DNA of 64,000 nucleotides. Origin: Berberis thunbergii. Taxonomy: Eukaryota; Streptophyta; Magnoliopsida; Ranunculales; Berberidaceae. The stretch lies in the NCBI GenBank assembly GCA_003290165.1, contig QNQO01000199.1, positions 248,001 through 312,000 of the forward strand. Reading direction: 5' to 3'. Below the pieces are notes generated by a model. It saw only the letters and a program-made list of their open reading frames with translations. It was not told where the DNA came from and ran no database searches. Positions 34,241-45,920 of this stretch are shown here, in pieces (within the stretch, counting starts at the first letter, position 1; each line of letters opens with the position of its first letter). Both the position numbers and the translations under genes were made by a program.

Positions 34241-34920
34241 TGATGCAGTGGTTTTTCACTCCCTGCTCCGATCTGGTTCTTGCTGACCTGCACTAGTAGC
34301 ATGCGTGAGCCATGGACCACCGTTGTGGTGGCTAATGACACTCCAATGCTAAAGTCAGACAAGGCTCCGAGGAAGGTATAATGTTATAACAAAGAATTTG
34401 TCGTGTACATTAGCTTACCAACATCATGTCTTATTTATAGTGCAAGGAGTCATGGTTTAACCAGACCATCGTAGGTGTAGATTAGGGAGGAGGTCTTCGT
34501 GAAAATCCCTATTTAAGTAGGAGCCATGCTGTAAGAGGAAAGTTCCTTGTTAGTTATGTGCTCCTAGATAAGCGAGGGATAGTTCTCGATCCAAGAGCAT
34601 TCTGTAGAAAGGAGTTTCTCTGTATGGAAGATACTCTGGTGTTCGCTTTCTAGTTGGGAGAAAATAACAGTTGTAGTTGCTCGTCCGAAACAAATCCTCA
34701 AAATACTTGCCTAATGAGGACTTACGAGTATTGAGGACAGTTGTGAGACGTATGGGCCTAACATGCTATGAGATTTCGGGTCCGCCTGGCCGACTAAATT
34801 GAGTGGGCTTTTAACCCCTTGGGCCTATTCAATGTTGGGTTGATGTTAGGGTCTGTATTTCCTCGAGATTATCACGACATGTGTACAGCTCAGGGGTGTG
34901 ACCGTTTTTATGTATCATCA
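34241..34920 (-). repeat. 3' LTR of element B
   Basis: 680 bp. In the element's sense it starts TGATGATACATAAAAACGG (complement of the right edge at 34920) and ends at 34241. Its body differs from the A and C LTRs, but the ends, purine tract and the hairpin block CCACCACAACGGTGGTC near 34331-34285 are shared. Confidence 0.8.
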
Positions 34921-34932
34921 GCTGCTCCCCCC
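34921..34932 (-). other. Polypurine tract of element B
   Basis: The complement of GCTGCTCCCCCC gives GGGGGGAGCAGC directly before the 3' LTR, matching the tracts of A and C. Confidence 0.75.
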
Positions 34933-35099
34933 GAGTTAGTGGGTTTCGTCACATTGGTTCGCTTAGTCATCTCTTATAGGGATGCGCCACTCATGATGAT
35001 TGAGCTTAAATCATTGCTTGAGCCACACGCCGCATTAACGACAAGTGCGACAATTCAGCAGAAAAGAGGCAGAAAACCCTCCTCTATTTAGGGCATCTG

Positions 35100-37469
35100 T
35101 AATGCAGAGTCTAATTCTTCTACTTTGTTTACTTTTGAAGATGGTGTTTTGAAAAGATCGTTCGCCTTCTTCATGGCTCAAGAAACCTTCTTGATGATGT
35201 TGTTTTAGCTAAGGCCATGGAATTTTTTGAAGACATGTTGTTGTCCGAGCCCGGTCTTGCCAAAATTCGTACGAAGTTTGAGGTTTCTAAGGACCTACCA
35301 TTGTATCTCCTAGTGGGCGACCAAATACTTGTGTCACCGTTTGCTGGTTTCATCTGTTTGCATAGTGAAATGCTCCAAACTGGAGTGCGTTTTTCAGTAC
35401 TGACGTGATTTGGGAGTTCTTAGATCTCTTAGGGATTCCTTTGGCTTAGTTGGGACCTAATAGATACAGAATCATCAACATGATACTGCTCAGTGCCAAG
35501 GGGGCTGGTGTTAGCGTGACTGCGTGGGTGATCTAGTTGTTGACCTCTCCTTGGCTGAAAAGCAATGTTGTCTGTAAGATGAAGTCACCAAAGTGCTTCG
35601 GTAAACTTCCTGATGATTTCAAGTTCTGACAGAAGTACTGCTTCTTGGCTCCTGCGAATTTGAAGGTGCAGGGGTCGTTCGCTCGAGCGACAATTTAGAT
35701 CGCTCCGTAAGTTCAATCCCTTTCTCACGATGTTGATATGCTTTGTAGCGAGCCGACTGCTCATTACTTGTGTTCCCTTGCAGGATGGTTTCCTACCACT
35801 CCTTTCACCTTAGAGGAGCAAAACACCATGGAGGCATTATGTATCATGCCACAAAGGAAGGGGATCGATGTCATAAGAGTTTCTAATTTCATCCGTAGTG
35901 GGTTGTGAGACAACTGGCATGTTGCCCCCACTCTATTTTGTGAATCGCAAATTAAGTTGGAAGATGGGGCCCATTCAAAGAGGAAGGCTACTAGCGACAA
36001 AGTTCATGTTCTGTCCGATGTGGAGGAACCGTGTGAGATGTTTGCTTCCTTTGTAAGAAAGAGGGCTCGCATTAAAGCTGGTCCATCTTCGGCATGAGTC
36101 GCTCCAGTGAGAGGGGAGTGTGAGCCTGCAGGGCATGTTGAAGCGGAGACTAACGTTTTCGTTTTGGAGAAAGATTACTTGCGGTTGGTAGGAGTCATGG
36201 ATAGGTCAAACCTTAGTGACATGCAGATCGAGGCTCTGAATGACTGTCTGGTGCAAGTCGCAATGGCAGCTTTTGTTGGTGCTGATTCGCGTGGGACCAT
36301 TGCTATTGGAGGTTCTTGTGAAGATTCTCCTGAGGTGGTAAAATCTGATCGCCCTACTATTGATTTGCCTAAAAGTGGTTGCGGTACCGGCAGTGTCTCT
36401 TGTAGTTCGCATTGCTCACCGTCTCAATCTAAACCATAATTGGAAGTGTTGAAGGGTCCTATGGATAATTTGCTCGCTCCTCTCTCTCTGGATCCCATTG
36501 AGTCGCCTCGCAATAAGGGGTCGGCTGTTCTTGACAAAGGAAAGGCCACGGAGGAGAGTCTGAGGATGGTGGCAATCGTGAAAGGCGGCGCTGGCATAGT
36601 TTTCGATTAAGGAAGGCTTCAACCAGATGCACGAATAAACATGTTTGCATCTGACTTGGTAAAGATGAGCTCACAAGTCTGGCATCAAGAGGTGGATGTA
36701 GAGTATGCTGCGAGGAAGCACATAAGTAGGCACCACAACTGGTTCATGGATCACGCCCTGAAACTCGAAGAAGTTACATTGGAAGGATGCATGGATAAGG
36801 GTCTAAAGTACCTTATACTGGGAATGTCTCATATGAGCCACGTGGCTGTTGCTGGAACAAAAGTTGAGGTGGCTCATGAGAGAGTATATACCTTTGAGCG
36901 TGTCTTCTCTCACATGCAGTTACTTTATTCTGATGCGTTCTGTGAGATCGAGCAGCTTAAGAAGCAGGCTGATAAGAAGCTGTTGGATCAGTCAATCGTG
37001 GTCGCTAAGACTCAGCGGGCTCGTCTGGAAGACCTCGAGCATAATCTGACGGAAGCGGTGTCCGAAAAGGACGGGCTCAGGCAGGAGTTGAGCTAGGTCT
37101 GCCGATAAGTCGAGGTTGCGTAGGATGTTTTGGCTAAGGCGTGTTTTGAGTTGCAGTCTTTTGCTGAAGAGAGTGCTTCGAAGAAAGCTAAATGGGCTGC
37201 CAAAAAGCAACGGTTGGAATCCGATGTGGAGTTCTACCCATGAGGTGAGAAAGGCTGAAGACCAGCTTGAACTGGGGTGGCATGAGCTTAGTGCTGTGAA
37301 TAGCAGTCTGGCCACAGAGCAGTCTCAGGTTGACACACTGACTGGCAAGTTGGAGCTACTCGAGCGCGAACTTGTTGACGCAAAGGTGCAAGAGGAAGAG
37401 CTTTTTAAGGAGCAAGGCAAGTGTGAGCTTCGCAGGGTTGTATTGGCTGGCTGGAGCTGTTGGCACTGA
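35100..37469 (+). pseudogene. Antisense ORF (aORF) of element B
   Basis: It runs on the plus strand, opposite to element B. The N-terminal part has MEFFEDMLLSEPGLAKIRTK and PLYLLVGDQI, then SPKCFGKLPDDFKF and QKYCFLAP, the same motif as in A and C (SPKCLGFLSNDFKFWQKYCF in A). The middle (36107-36439) is a loosely conserved linker. From 36641 to 37469 it is rich in Glu, Leu, Lys and Ala with long helical heptads (EIEQLKKQADKKLLDQSI; LEDLEHNLTEAVSEKDGL), a coiled coil. Stops at several points split it into open pieces of up to 151 codons. Family placement as for A; it is the longest and least decayed coiled-coil part of the three. Function unknown. Confidence 0.65.
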
Positions 37470-38194
37470 TGAAGAAGGAACATTCGGAATGGAATCTTGG
37501 CTGTTATAAGAAGATGTTGTATGTTGATTTTCTTTTTGCTTTTGCATCGTTGAATGTGGAAGACAATGTGGGCCCTGACACGCAAATCGCGGCGCGTGTG
37601 GATGTTATCCCTACTTCATCTTTCACTAGGCTTAGTTCTTCTATTTTGTACCTACTCCTGGTAGGGAGTGACCTTGGTGTGATTGCACCCCTTTTAGCTT
37701 TGACCGTTAATGAAAACAGGTTTATCAGTAATGTGTTTGTTGTCTCTATTGTATGTTTTTTTTTTCTTTGTCGACGTGTTTAGGCTGGTTGAGTCAATAG
37801 GACGCTTGACTAGTATATATGCGATAGAGAGCTTGACCACTTTGTATTGTGAACGACTCGGGTCGTTGTTGCGTAGCCATGTTCGATAGTAGGCATGTTG
37901 CGCATAGTTTTGCTGGGGGTTGCTTGCGTTGTGTATTGTTCCCAAGGTAAGCTACTTCAGGCTTATCCTGTTTGTCCAACCGGTCGCCCGCAGTTGTTAC
38001 TAAAAGCGAGTTGCAATGGCCGAGTGCGTGTGTCAGAGCATTTGTGTCGAGTCAGGCCCCGTAAGCTCGAGCTGACATCCTAAATAGCTTTTATCTGGGC
38101 ACTCGCTGTATGATCTTTGTATCGGCGCGAATGGCCTTCACAATATTAGGATGTCAGTCTGTTTGAGCGTGAAGACGCTGATTCGACTAGATTC

Positions 38195-38960
38195 ATGTTT
38201 GGCAACCAAGCTAAATTGCAGTGGTCTCGTGGCTAGCCATTGGGATCAGTGTGAAACTAACTAGGCTCCCACCTTCCGAATCGTGTATGACCAAGCAAAG
38301 TGGGTTACGGATTCGGGGAGTAAAAGTTTGGTGATCAAGCTGAAGAGCAGTGGTCTCATGGCAAGCCATTGGGATCAGTGCGGAACTGACTAGGCTCCCA
38401 CTTTTTAATTGTGTATGACCAAGCAAAGTGGGCTACGGATTCGGGGAGTAAAAGTTTGGTGACCAAGCTGAAAAGTAGTGGTCCCATGGCAAGCTGACGA
38501 AATCAATTCAGGGCTGACTAAGCTCCCACATTTTGAACCATCTACACCCTCCCCAAGCAGTGGGGCTACGAATTCAAGAGTGGTTTGGCAACAAGGCTGA
38601 AGAGCAGTGGTCCCATGGCAAGCCGTCAAAACTGGTTCGAGACTGACTAGGCTCCCACCATCCAAATTATCTACACTTGAGTGCACCAAGCTACAAATTT
38701 GGGAGGGTTCAGCGATCACGCTAAAAAGCAGTGGTCTCATGGCAAACCATCAAAATCAGGTCGTGATTGACTGGGTTCCCACCTTCTAGACTATCTACAG
38801 CCTTGCAGCGCGAGCAACAAGTCCAGGTTTGGTGATTTGGTGGCCACGCTGAAAAACAATGGTCTCGTGGCGAGCCATCTGAATCAGTTTGGGACTGACT
38901 AGGCTCACACCTTCCAGACTATCTACACCCTCGCAGTGGGGACTACAAGTCCAGGTTTTG
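38195..38960. repeat. 128-bp tandem array in element B
   Basis: Six units are recognised by AAGCTGAAxAGCAGTGGTCT-type starts at 38207, 38336, 38464, 38592, 38717 and 38845, each with GACTAGGCTCCCAC further on. Degenerate units extend to about 39180. It lies between the protease side and the antisense ORF, in the same position as the array in element C (58620-60340), though the sequence differs. Confidence 0.85.
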
Positions 38961-40113
38961 ATCAGAAGCTTTTGTTGTTAGTCGTTACCAGCTAGGCTTA
39001 CCTGATTAGGTTCGACGATCATTGGCTGCAAGGGGGCAATGATCTCTGGCGAGTCGACTTTACCAGCCATGATAACGCTGATTAGACTCCCACTTCCTAA
39101 ACCGTCGATGCCACGCTGAGTGGACTAGGTGTCAGGTTGAACAAGAAGTTGTCGTCATCAGCTTTGGCTAACTAAGCTTACATGATTTAAAAAGTTTCGC
39201 CTGTTGTGGGTGTGTTAATTTAGTGGTAGCATAATGTGGACGAAGTTACCTCAAATTAGCAAGTTATCTGTAGGTACAATCTGTAAGTCAGGATCGGCTA
39301 GGATATCTTAATGCTCATTCCAAGCATGTGACAGAATGTTATTTTAATAATGGGCCGAGCCCATGGGCCCACAGAGGAGGGGCTAGGGAGCAGTGTGTTG
39401 CATGTACGTCATAAATCGTGTGGTAACGCATGTACGACATAGGTTGTGTGTGGTTGAGTATCCGTTACTCTCCCTAAATTGATGAGGTTGCGTGCAGCGC
39501 CAATAATTTGAATGACGTAGTCTGTAGAGTTTCCTCGTTTCCCATAGAATGCGTGATAGTTAATGTTTGAGTGCCCGCTTGGTGAACTGTCGAGGCGTTA
39601 CATAGGTCAGTAAAGAGTAAACCTTGCAGAGGGGTGGATCTTCGCACCGAAGGAATGTCGGGGGGATGTGTTCCCGCTTGCCATTGCCTTTACGACTCAC
39701 TGAGCGGGAGAGCTGATTGCTCTTGTACCGCTCGAAAATTGTCTTTTACGTCTTTCGGTCTTGCACTGGGTCAGATTGCTCTGCATGATGTAGCTGAATC
39801 TGGGAGCACTCTATCTGTTTCAGTGCGGCGTAGTAACAGCCTTGTGTCGTAAGTTAGTCCTCACGTATTGTTCCTTCCAAGTGGTTAGCTGTATACTTAA
39901 CACACTAGTGAAGGGTGGAGACCATTACTTCCATCTGGTGGATCCATGGTCTTCCAAGGATGACATTGTAGGATGATGGTGTGTCTACCACCATGAAGTC
40001 CAAAAATAGGACCTTCCTGAGCTGCGGCACACCTGCTACCGTAGCTAATCTTATCTTTCAAATGGGGAAGCATTTCTCCCAGATGAATCCGAACAGCGGG
40101 TGTTCTAAAATTG

Positions 40114-40359
40114 TCAGTTTTTTTCCTTGAGGTCCATGATGTGGAACGCGTTGTAGAACAGAACGTTAAGTGAACTTCCTGTGTCAACCAGAACTCTTTT
40201 TACCTCCCACCTTGCTATGGGGATCGAGATGACTAAGGCGTCATTATGTGGCACTCGGACTCCTTCGAGGTCCTTGTTCGTAAATGTCAAGGTGGGAATA
40301 AGGCACTGGACCATTGAATGGAAGATGTGTCTGTCTTCATCCGTTGATTGTGTCCGCAT
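40114..40359 (-). pseudogene. Retroviral-type aspartic protease of element B
   Basis: Read on the minus strand, HNDALVISIPIARWEVKRVL is followed by VDTGSSLNVLFYNAF with the catalytic Asp-Thr-Gly. This enzyme cuts the Gag-Pol precursor into its parts. Element C has the matching stretch ISVFIANWEVRRYLIDTGSC. The open piece ends after MDLKEKN, and frameshifted continuation extends towards 39900. Confidence 0.75.
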
Positions 40360-40989
40360 ATGTAGCAGTGTCCGCTTGTGGGACCTGTGTAACTAGTCTT
40401 CATTTGGTCCGACTCCATGAATGATGTATAATATCCCTGGAGTCTCATTTTCTATTTCTTTAACTGACTCCCTCTGTCCTTTGTCTGCTCCGCTGGCTTC
40501 TCAGATTGCAGGAATTCTTTCAGTTTGCCCATGCAAATCCAGTACTCAGACTCTTACACTCATTGGTGTTGTGGCCACTTTCTTTGTGGTACGCGCAGTA
40601 CTTGTCATTGCCACGCTTGGCAGGGTCTCCGCATGTCTTTAGGGGTCACTTCAGTTCCTCTCAGTTTTTCATTGATTTGAGTACGTCCGACAGGTTAGTG
40701 TTTAGGGGAGTCACTACTCTGGATCTAACATAGTTAAACGATTTTTTCGGCCTGAACCGACTAGGGTCTGGCATGTTCTCACCGCGCTTCCTCTTGCTTC
40801 GTTCCTCATCCGAGGGTCTATTTCCCTCCTTGTTTCTGGGTGCGGAGGGCCTCCTGTTCCCTTTGGTTTCCCTCTTTCAGGTCATTGACTCTTCCAGGGC
40901 GATGATCTCTGGACGCTCTTGAGGAACTCTGCCATGTCAATAGAAGGCTCCAGGGTGAGATTTTAGTAGAACTTTCCCTCTTTGAAGCT

Positions 40990-41280
40990 CGCAATGAAGG
41001 CTATCACGGTTGTATCATCGCTAACACCCGTCTATAAAGGTCAACTAATTGTTGAAGCGCGTGACATACTCTGGAAGTGTCTCGCCGGACCACTGCCTCA
41101 GAGAGAATATGTAGTGTGGGCCTTTTCAGAGGTGTTGGCTTCCGAAAAAGCATGTCAGGATCTCCTTCACCACCGTTTTGAAGGAGTCGATAAACTTCGG
41201 CGGAAGGTTGTGAAACCACGTCAATGAGGAGCTTTTCAGACTAGTGGGAAAAGTACTGCACATTACGGATTCAGATCACT
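40990..41280 (-). pseudogene. Gag fragment of element B
   Basis: In one minus-strand frame, FPTSLKSSSLTWFHNLPPKF and IDSFKTVVKEILTCF are followed after a frame change by SLRQWSGETLPEYVTRFNN. This is the core of plant gypsy Gag (Retrotrans_gag), which packages the element RNA. Stops and shifts make it inactive. The rest of gag between about 40400 and 40990 is too degraded to read. Confidence 0.75.
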
Positions 41281-41829
41281 CTTTAAGGGCCATTACGTGT
41301 TGGTAATGACGTAGGTGGTCGAAGGGATCAGTGGTTTCGTGGTAGGATTCAAGCTTCGGTGTGAACTTCCTTGGTAGATCCTCGTTCATGATTCGATCCA
41401 TAAATGGCGGGACGGAGTGGTGATATCAGTACGTTAGGGTCGTGCGCCCCTCTGCGGATGGGGTTCCCAAGACTGAACCTTTCTGCCCTGGCGTTGAACT
41501 CAATGTTAGCTGTGCAGCCTCCTTTAGTCCAATAGGAACTGGATGGTGCTTGGCTTTCCTACGCTTGCTCCCTATCGTCTATCGGAGGTGGAGGTATGTG
41601 CTTCTCTTGGTCTCCATTGGCGGGTGGTGGATTATGTCGCTGTTGTTGTTGGTACGGTAGCGTGAGTTGACTACGCATGCAAGATAGTAGCTGCTGAAGG
41701 AGGCGGTATAGGGACGGCCGAAACGTTTGACGTGTCCCCTGATTCTCCATTATTACGTGACCTGGTAGTCACCCTTTCTCTGTGTTTTGAAAGGAGACGA
41801 TGCTTATTGTAAATTTATGAGCTATGGCG

Positions 41830-41847
41830 TCCCCACGGATGATGCCA
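41830..41847 (-). other. Primer-binding site of element B
   Basis: The complement reads TGGCATCATCCGTGGGGA, three bases from the LTR edge at 41851, matching the sites of A and C in position and in its two ends. Confidence 0.7.
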
Positions 41848-41850
41848 AAA

Positions 41851-43426
41851 TGATGCAACTATTTTCGCTCCCTACTCCGAACTGGTTCCTGCTGACAGTG
41901 TTTTAAAAGGCGATTCTGACTCGCGCTTCGACTCACGAGTCACCTCAACTCGCAAAGAAAACGCATTGAAGCGTACGAGTCACCAAATAAAAACAATTCG
42001 GACGAGTTTTACATGTGAAGCGTACGAGTCGAATCATACGAGTCGACTCGTACTGAAGCGTACGAGTCAGATTCATGTGAAATTATGATCTGACTTGAAT
42101 CTTGAGAACAATTCGTCTCTGATCACCCCAAATCAAGCCCTTTGGAGGAAGGAGAAAAGAAGAAAAGGAGGAGCCGATGAGGAGAAAATTGTGGATGATT
42201 AGAGGCAATTCAGATCTATGATTATCCACAATTCAGATCAGTCCATTCAGTCTTCTGCGTTCTGCTCCTCGGCTCCTCCCTTTGATTGTTATGTTCTGCG
42301 TTTCAGATTAGTCGATTTAGTATTCTACGATCTGCTCGACCACTTCATCAGGTTAGTCTTCAAGTACTTTTTCAGTTCTTCTGCTCTGCTTCCTTCTTCA
42401 GTTCTTCTTCTTCTTCTGCCATGTTTCCTTCCTTCTTCAGTTATTCTGCTATGTTTCCTTCCTTCTTCAGTTCTTATGCTTTTCCTTCTTCTTTTATGCT
42501 TCTTTTTTTTCTTCACGCAACTTCAAGCTCCACCAACCACTACGCAGCCTGTGACATAGCAAACTGAAGCTCCACCACCACCACGCAACTTGCGACATAG
42601 CAAACTGAAGCTCCACTGACATTAAAGAATTTTCAATTTTTTTATTGTATTCTGGACTCTGTTGTTGCATGTGAACCGTCTTTTTTTTTTTGGAATACAA
42701 TAATACACTATTTAGTGATTGGGTTCCTTGACTTGATAATATTTGAGTGATCTGGAATACAATAATGAATCATGAATCATGAATACAATAATATAATAGG
42801 TGGTTTTGAATACAATGGGTGATTTGGAATTCAATAATGAATAATGAAATGGGTGATTTGGAATACAATGTGCGGTTTGGAATACGATACTGAATGCAAT
42901 AATATATGAGCAATCTACATGACTTTGTTCGACTCCGTTTTTTTTTCACTTTGATGATCTACACTACATGAATACAATAATGTTGAGGATCTGTTTGGCA
43001 CTTTGGCTGCTTGATAGTTGTTGTTGTGGCTGGCTATAGGATCAAGTAAGGTAACTTCATAATTCAAAGTTCAGTCTCCAATTCTTCTTCACTGCAAATT
43101 GCAACAGATATTCAGATTTCAGGTATGCAGATTGTAAAAGATAATACACTAATACATACATAAAACAAACTCATATTATTTCTTGCATGATTGCTTATTT
43201 TGTTTTGTTTTTTTTGTAAATTTTTAATATATTTTCATCATTTTTTTATGAAAAAACACTTCATTTCGCCTCGGTACGCTTCGAGGCACAGCTTCGCTTC
43301 GAAAAAGCTTGACCGCTTCTCCTCAAAAATCGCTTTTTAAAACATTGTCTACTGACCTGTTAACCTGCACAAGAAGCACACATGAGCCACGAACCACCGT
43401 TGTGGTGGTCGATGACTCTCATATGC
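41851..43426 (-). repeat. 5' LTR of element B, truncated and split by an hAT element
   Basis: The pieces 41851-41895 and 43348-43426 match 34241-34370 of the 3' LTR (TGATGCA..., then CTGACCTG..CAC and ACCACCGTTGTGGTGG). Homology stops at about 43426, so roughly 550 bp of the LTR are missing. Confidence 0.75.
41896..43347. mobile_element. Non-autonomous hAT transposon
   Basis: The left end is CAGTGTTTTAAAAGGCGATT and the right end, complemented, is CAATGTTTTAAAAAGCGATT. Flanking 8-mers CCTGCTGA (41888-41895) and TCTACTGA (43348-43355) match at six of eight positions; 8-bp duplications are the rule for hAT. The undisturbed LTR copy at 34280 supports an insertion at this point. Subterminal GAAGCGTACGAG is present three times at 41970-42070 and inverted near 43270. 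Inside are a CT-rich imperfect 30-bp repeat (42380-42500) and a GATTTGGAATACAAT repeat (42750-42900). No transposase is seen. Confidence 0.75.
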
Positions 43427-44235
43427 AGAAGGCGCAGACAACATTACAGGAGATTCAAGTGATGGAAAAGAGATGGATGGGATGATAGAGAGGATTGACA
43501 ACTACCTGTTAGGCATCACAATGGTCGATGGATAGATCCAAGCAGCACCACCATCACCTGCAACGCCGCTGGGGCTCACAATTAGCACCATCGTTGACGA
43601 CGCCTCAGGCCAACAAAATGAAATCCAAGGAAGAACAAGAACAGATACAAAAGAAGACAATGAAAAATTACTTGGTGAGAAGGAAAGGATTTGCGAACCT
43701 GATTCTCGCCGCCGATGGTTTTGCCACTTCCCAGGGAGTCATCACCACTTCCAATCGCCGACCTACACAGATGATCGCAACCCTCAATCGACTAATTCCA
43801 ATTCCCAATTGCAATTGGTCGATTGACCTCGAACAGAACCATAATCGCCCCTCGCTCGCTACCCCTCGATCACCTCCATGCTTGCTTCCCTGGACGCCAT
43901 TCAATCCCCATCGACAACCTCCTTGATCGGCATCCCATGCTTTTACAATCGATCGTCCTCGCCCCTTCTTCCCCAACCTGTTTCGATTGATCCCTTCCCA
44001 AATCCCCACAGTCGATCGATTGTCGATCGATCCTCCTCATTAATCGACCACTAGCCCCATCATCTTCTTCCTTTCATTGGCCTCCATCAAAACCCTCGCC
44101 TTCTCCCTGCCTTTGTCCATCGCAGCAGCAACCACCTCTAGTTGCAACTTCCTCGTTATTGTAGACAAGCCCCGACCATGCCTTTTTCCACCCCTCCCGC
44201 ACCTGTACTGTTATGTTTCATTTTCAATTCATGAA
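43427..44235. other. Spacer, no assigned gene
   Basis: An open stretch at 43528-43926 (132 codons, His, Pro and Gln rich) lacks a known motif and overlaps another open frame on the minus strand, so I do not call a gene. Confidence 0.4.
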
Positions 44236-44589
44236 GGGGGTGTATTGTATCTGAATTTTGTGAGCAATTTAATAAATTTTATGGATTCTGAAAATTTAAG
44301 TGTATTCAATTTGGATTTTAAAAAGTTCACAAAAGTGTAGGGGTATTCAATCAGGATTTTAAAAAGTCTTTTTGAAATCCACAAAGTCTAGGGGTATTCA
44401 ATATGGATTTCAAAAAGTTCACAAAAGTTTTAGGGTATTTAAAATATCATTCATATTTATGGTTTTGGAAAATTATGGATTCTCATGGACTTTGTAGTGT
44501 TAGGTATAAATAACAAAGTTCAATAGTTTGCCAGCCTCCATATCAAAGATTTCAATGTGAAAAAAAGTCTCACAAAGTTCTTCCTTGGA

Positions 44590-44970
44590 GAGGGACAAAA
44601 CCCTATCTCTAGCAACGAAGGGGGAGGCGATAGCAATGTCTTTAGCACTTGTCTTGAGGGATGAACCCATACCTCTGGTAACAAACGGGGAGCCAAGTTT
44701 TCTACGTCGAGAGAGACAAACTTGTGTCTCTTGGTGACAAGGGGGAGTCGAGCTCTCTGCCTTGATTAGTGACAAGGAAAAGCCAAGTTTTCTACCTTAA
44801 TTTAGGATAAGGGGAACAAAGTTTTCTGCCTTGATTAGAGACAAGGGGGAACCAAGCTATATTCCTTGATTGTTGATTAAGGGGAACCAAGCTCTTCCTT
44901 GACAAGAGGAAGTCAAGCTCTCTACCTTGATTGTGATAAGGGGAGTCAAGCTCATTACCTTGAGCACTCA
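44590..44970. repeat. Degenerate minisatellite, 33 to 48-bp units
   Basis: Units contain AAGGGGGAACCAAGCT or a variant and TCTxCCTTGATT, repeated about nine times with unit length changing between copies. It yields an open frame on the minus strand that is a by-product of the repeat. Confidence 0.65.
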
Positions 44971-45467
44971 GCGAAATAAGGACTAGCATGCCTTCTAACT
45001 TCCTTCAGGAGATGGCCTAGCCCATGCTCCAAACTTTATCTAGAAGAGGCCATAACCCTTGCCTTTTGAGTTCTTTGCAACAAAGGACTGAGCTCATGCC
45101 TTCCGACTTCTTTTGGTGCTCCCTTCGTGATCTATGTATACACAAAACGGTACAAAACATCTTGTATGTTTAACGAGAATAATATCACCCTTTGAAAAAA
45201 AATGTTATCTTCCTTTGAACAAAAAGGTGGAAGTACATTGTCAATGATGATTAGCAAAGGATATTAGGTATTACATAATATAGAGACAACAAAAATATAT
45301 AGATGAATACACATCAATATTATATGGTCAGAGGCAATACAACCAATTACAGAACACGATCATACGTTCACAAGTTCTCCATTTAACTTATGTAGTCTCA
45401 TTTTTTGGAAATTAATTCTTCCTAAATGAAATACATGTTAACGTTGATTTCTGGAAACACTAATCAA

Positions 45468-45575
45468 TGGAGAATGAATATTGCTAATCAAATGTGGGCA
45501 GCAGCTCAAGCAAACGTCAACGTTGCTAACAATGATAATGAAGAAAGTGACCATGATCACGAAGGAGAAGAATGA
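45468..45575 (+). pseudogene. Harbinger-like transposase C-terminal tail
   Basis: 36 codons ending at a TGA: WRMNIANQMWAAAQANVNVA, then NNDNEESDHDHEGEE. The pattern W-x-x-x-[IL]-A-x-x-M-W near an acidic C-terminus is like the tail of plant PIF/Harbinger transposases. The DDE core upstream is not found, so the body of the gene is lost. A similar acidic end, YEYDHEEEN, occurs at about 63838-63864. Confidence 0.45.
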
Positions 45576-45920
45576 TCATAATACAATTTTATGGACGTTT
45601 ACTTCTTATTTTAAAGATGCTAATTAATGACCTTTTTTTCTAGTTTTTTTAGCACATGTATCTCTCACTTTTGTTAATTATATGCGGACGTTTTTTTGTT
45701 TCATAACTATTTACTAACTTCTTTTTTATCTTGCAAATAATTAGAAATCTGTAAAAGTCATTCATACAAAGTCCGTGGATTTTCATAAATCTCTAGAAAG
45801 TCTGTAGCAAAAGTCTATGGATTTAAGAAATCAGCAGAAGTTCGTGGACAATTTAAAGAGTCCGTGAACTTTTCAAATTATTTATCAATTCCATAAGAAT
45901 TCATATACAATACACCCCCC

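Larger units (their letters stand above)
34241..43426 (-). mobile_element. Element B: Tat-type LTR retrotransposon, minus strand
   Basis: Read on the minus strand: 5' LTR fragment (43426-41851, interrupted by an hAT element), primer site (41847-41830), gag (about 41280-40990), protease (40359-40114), a 128-bp tandem array (38960-38195), an ORF antisense to the element (35100-37469, plus strand), purine tract (34932-34921) and 3' LTR (34920-34241). No reverse transcriptase, RNase H or integrase motif is seen between 39900 and 37500, so most of pol is gone. The 5' LTR is cut at about 43426, so the target duplication cannot be tested. Confidence 0.8.
44236..45920 (+). mobile_element. PIF/Harbinger-like DNA transposon remnant
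   Basis: The ends GGGGGTGTATTGTATCTGAA (44236) and the complement of GGGGGTGTATTGTATATGAA (45920) are inverted repeats, flanked by GAA on both sides (44233-44235 and 45921-45923). Subterminal copies of GGGTATTCAAT and GGATTTTAAAAAG lie at 44290-44440 and, inverted, near 45740-45860. A transposase tail is at 45468-45575. A minisatellite occupies 44590-44970. GAA is not the usual TWA duplication for this family, so the family call rests on the tail and ends. Confidence 0.55.

Noticed and set aside
38195..38960. CRISPR-like array
   Set aside because: The units are contiguous 128-bp repeats without unique spacers, in a plant retrotransposon.
42218..42567. Ser/Phe-rich membrane proteins in overlapping frames
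   Set aside because: Produced by a CT-rich imperfect repeat inside the hAT element.
43528..43926. 132-codon gene rich in His and Pro
   Set aside because: No motif, and an equally long frame runs on the other strand through the same DNA.
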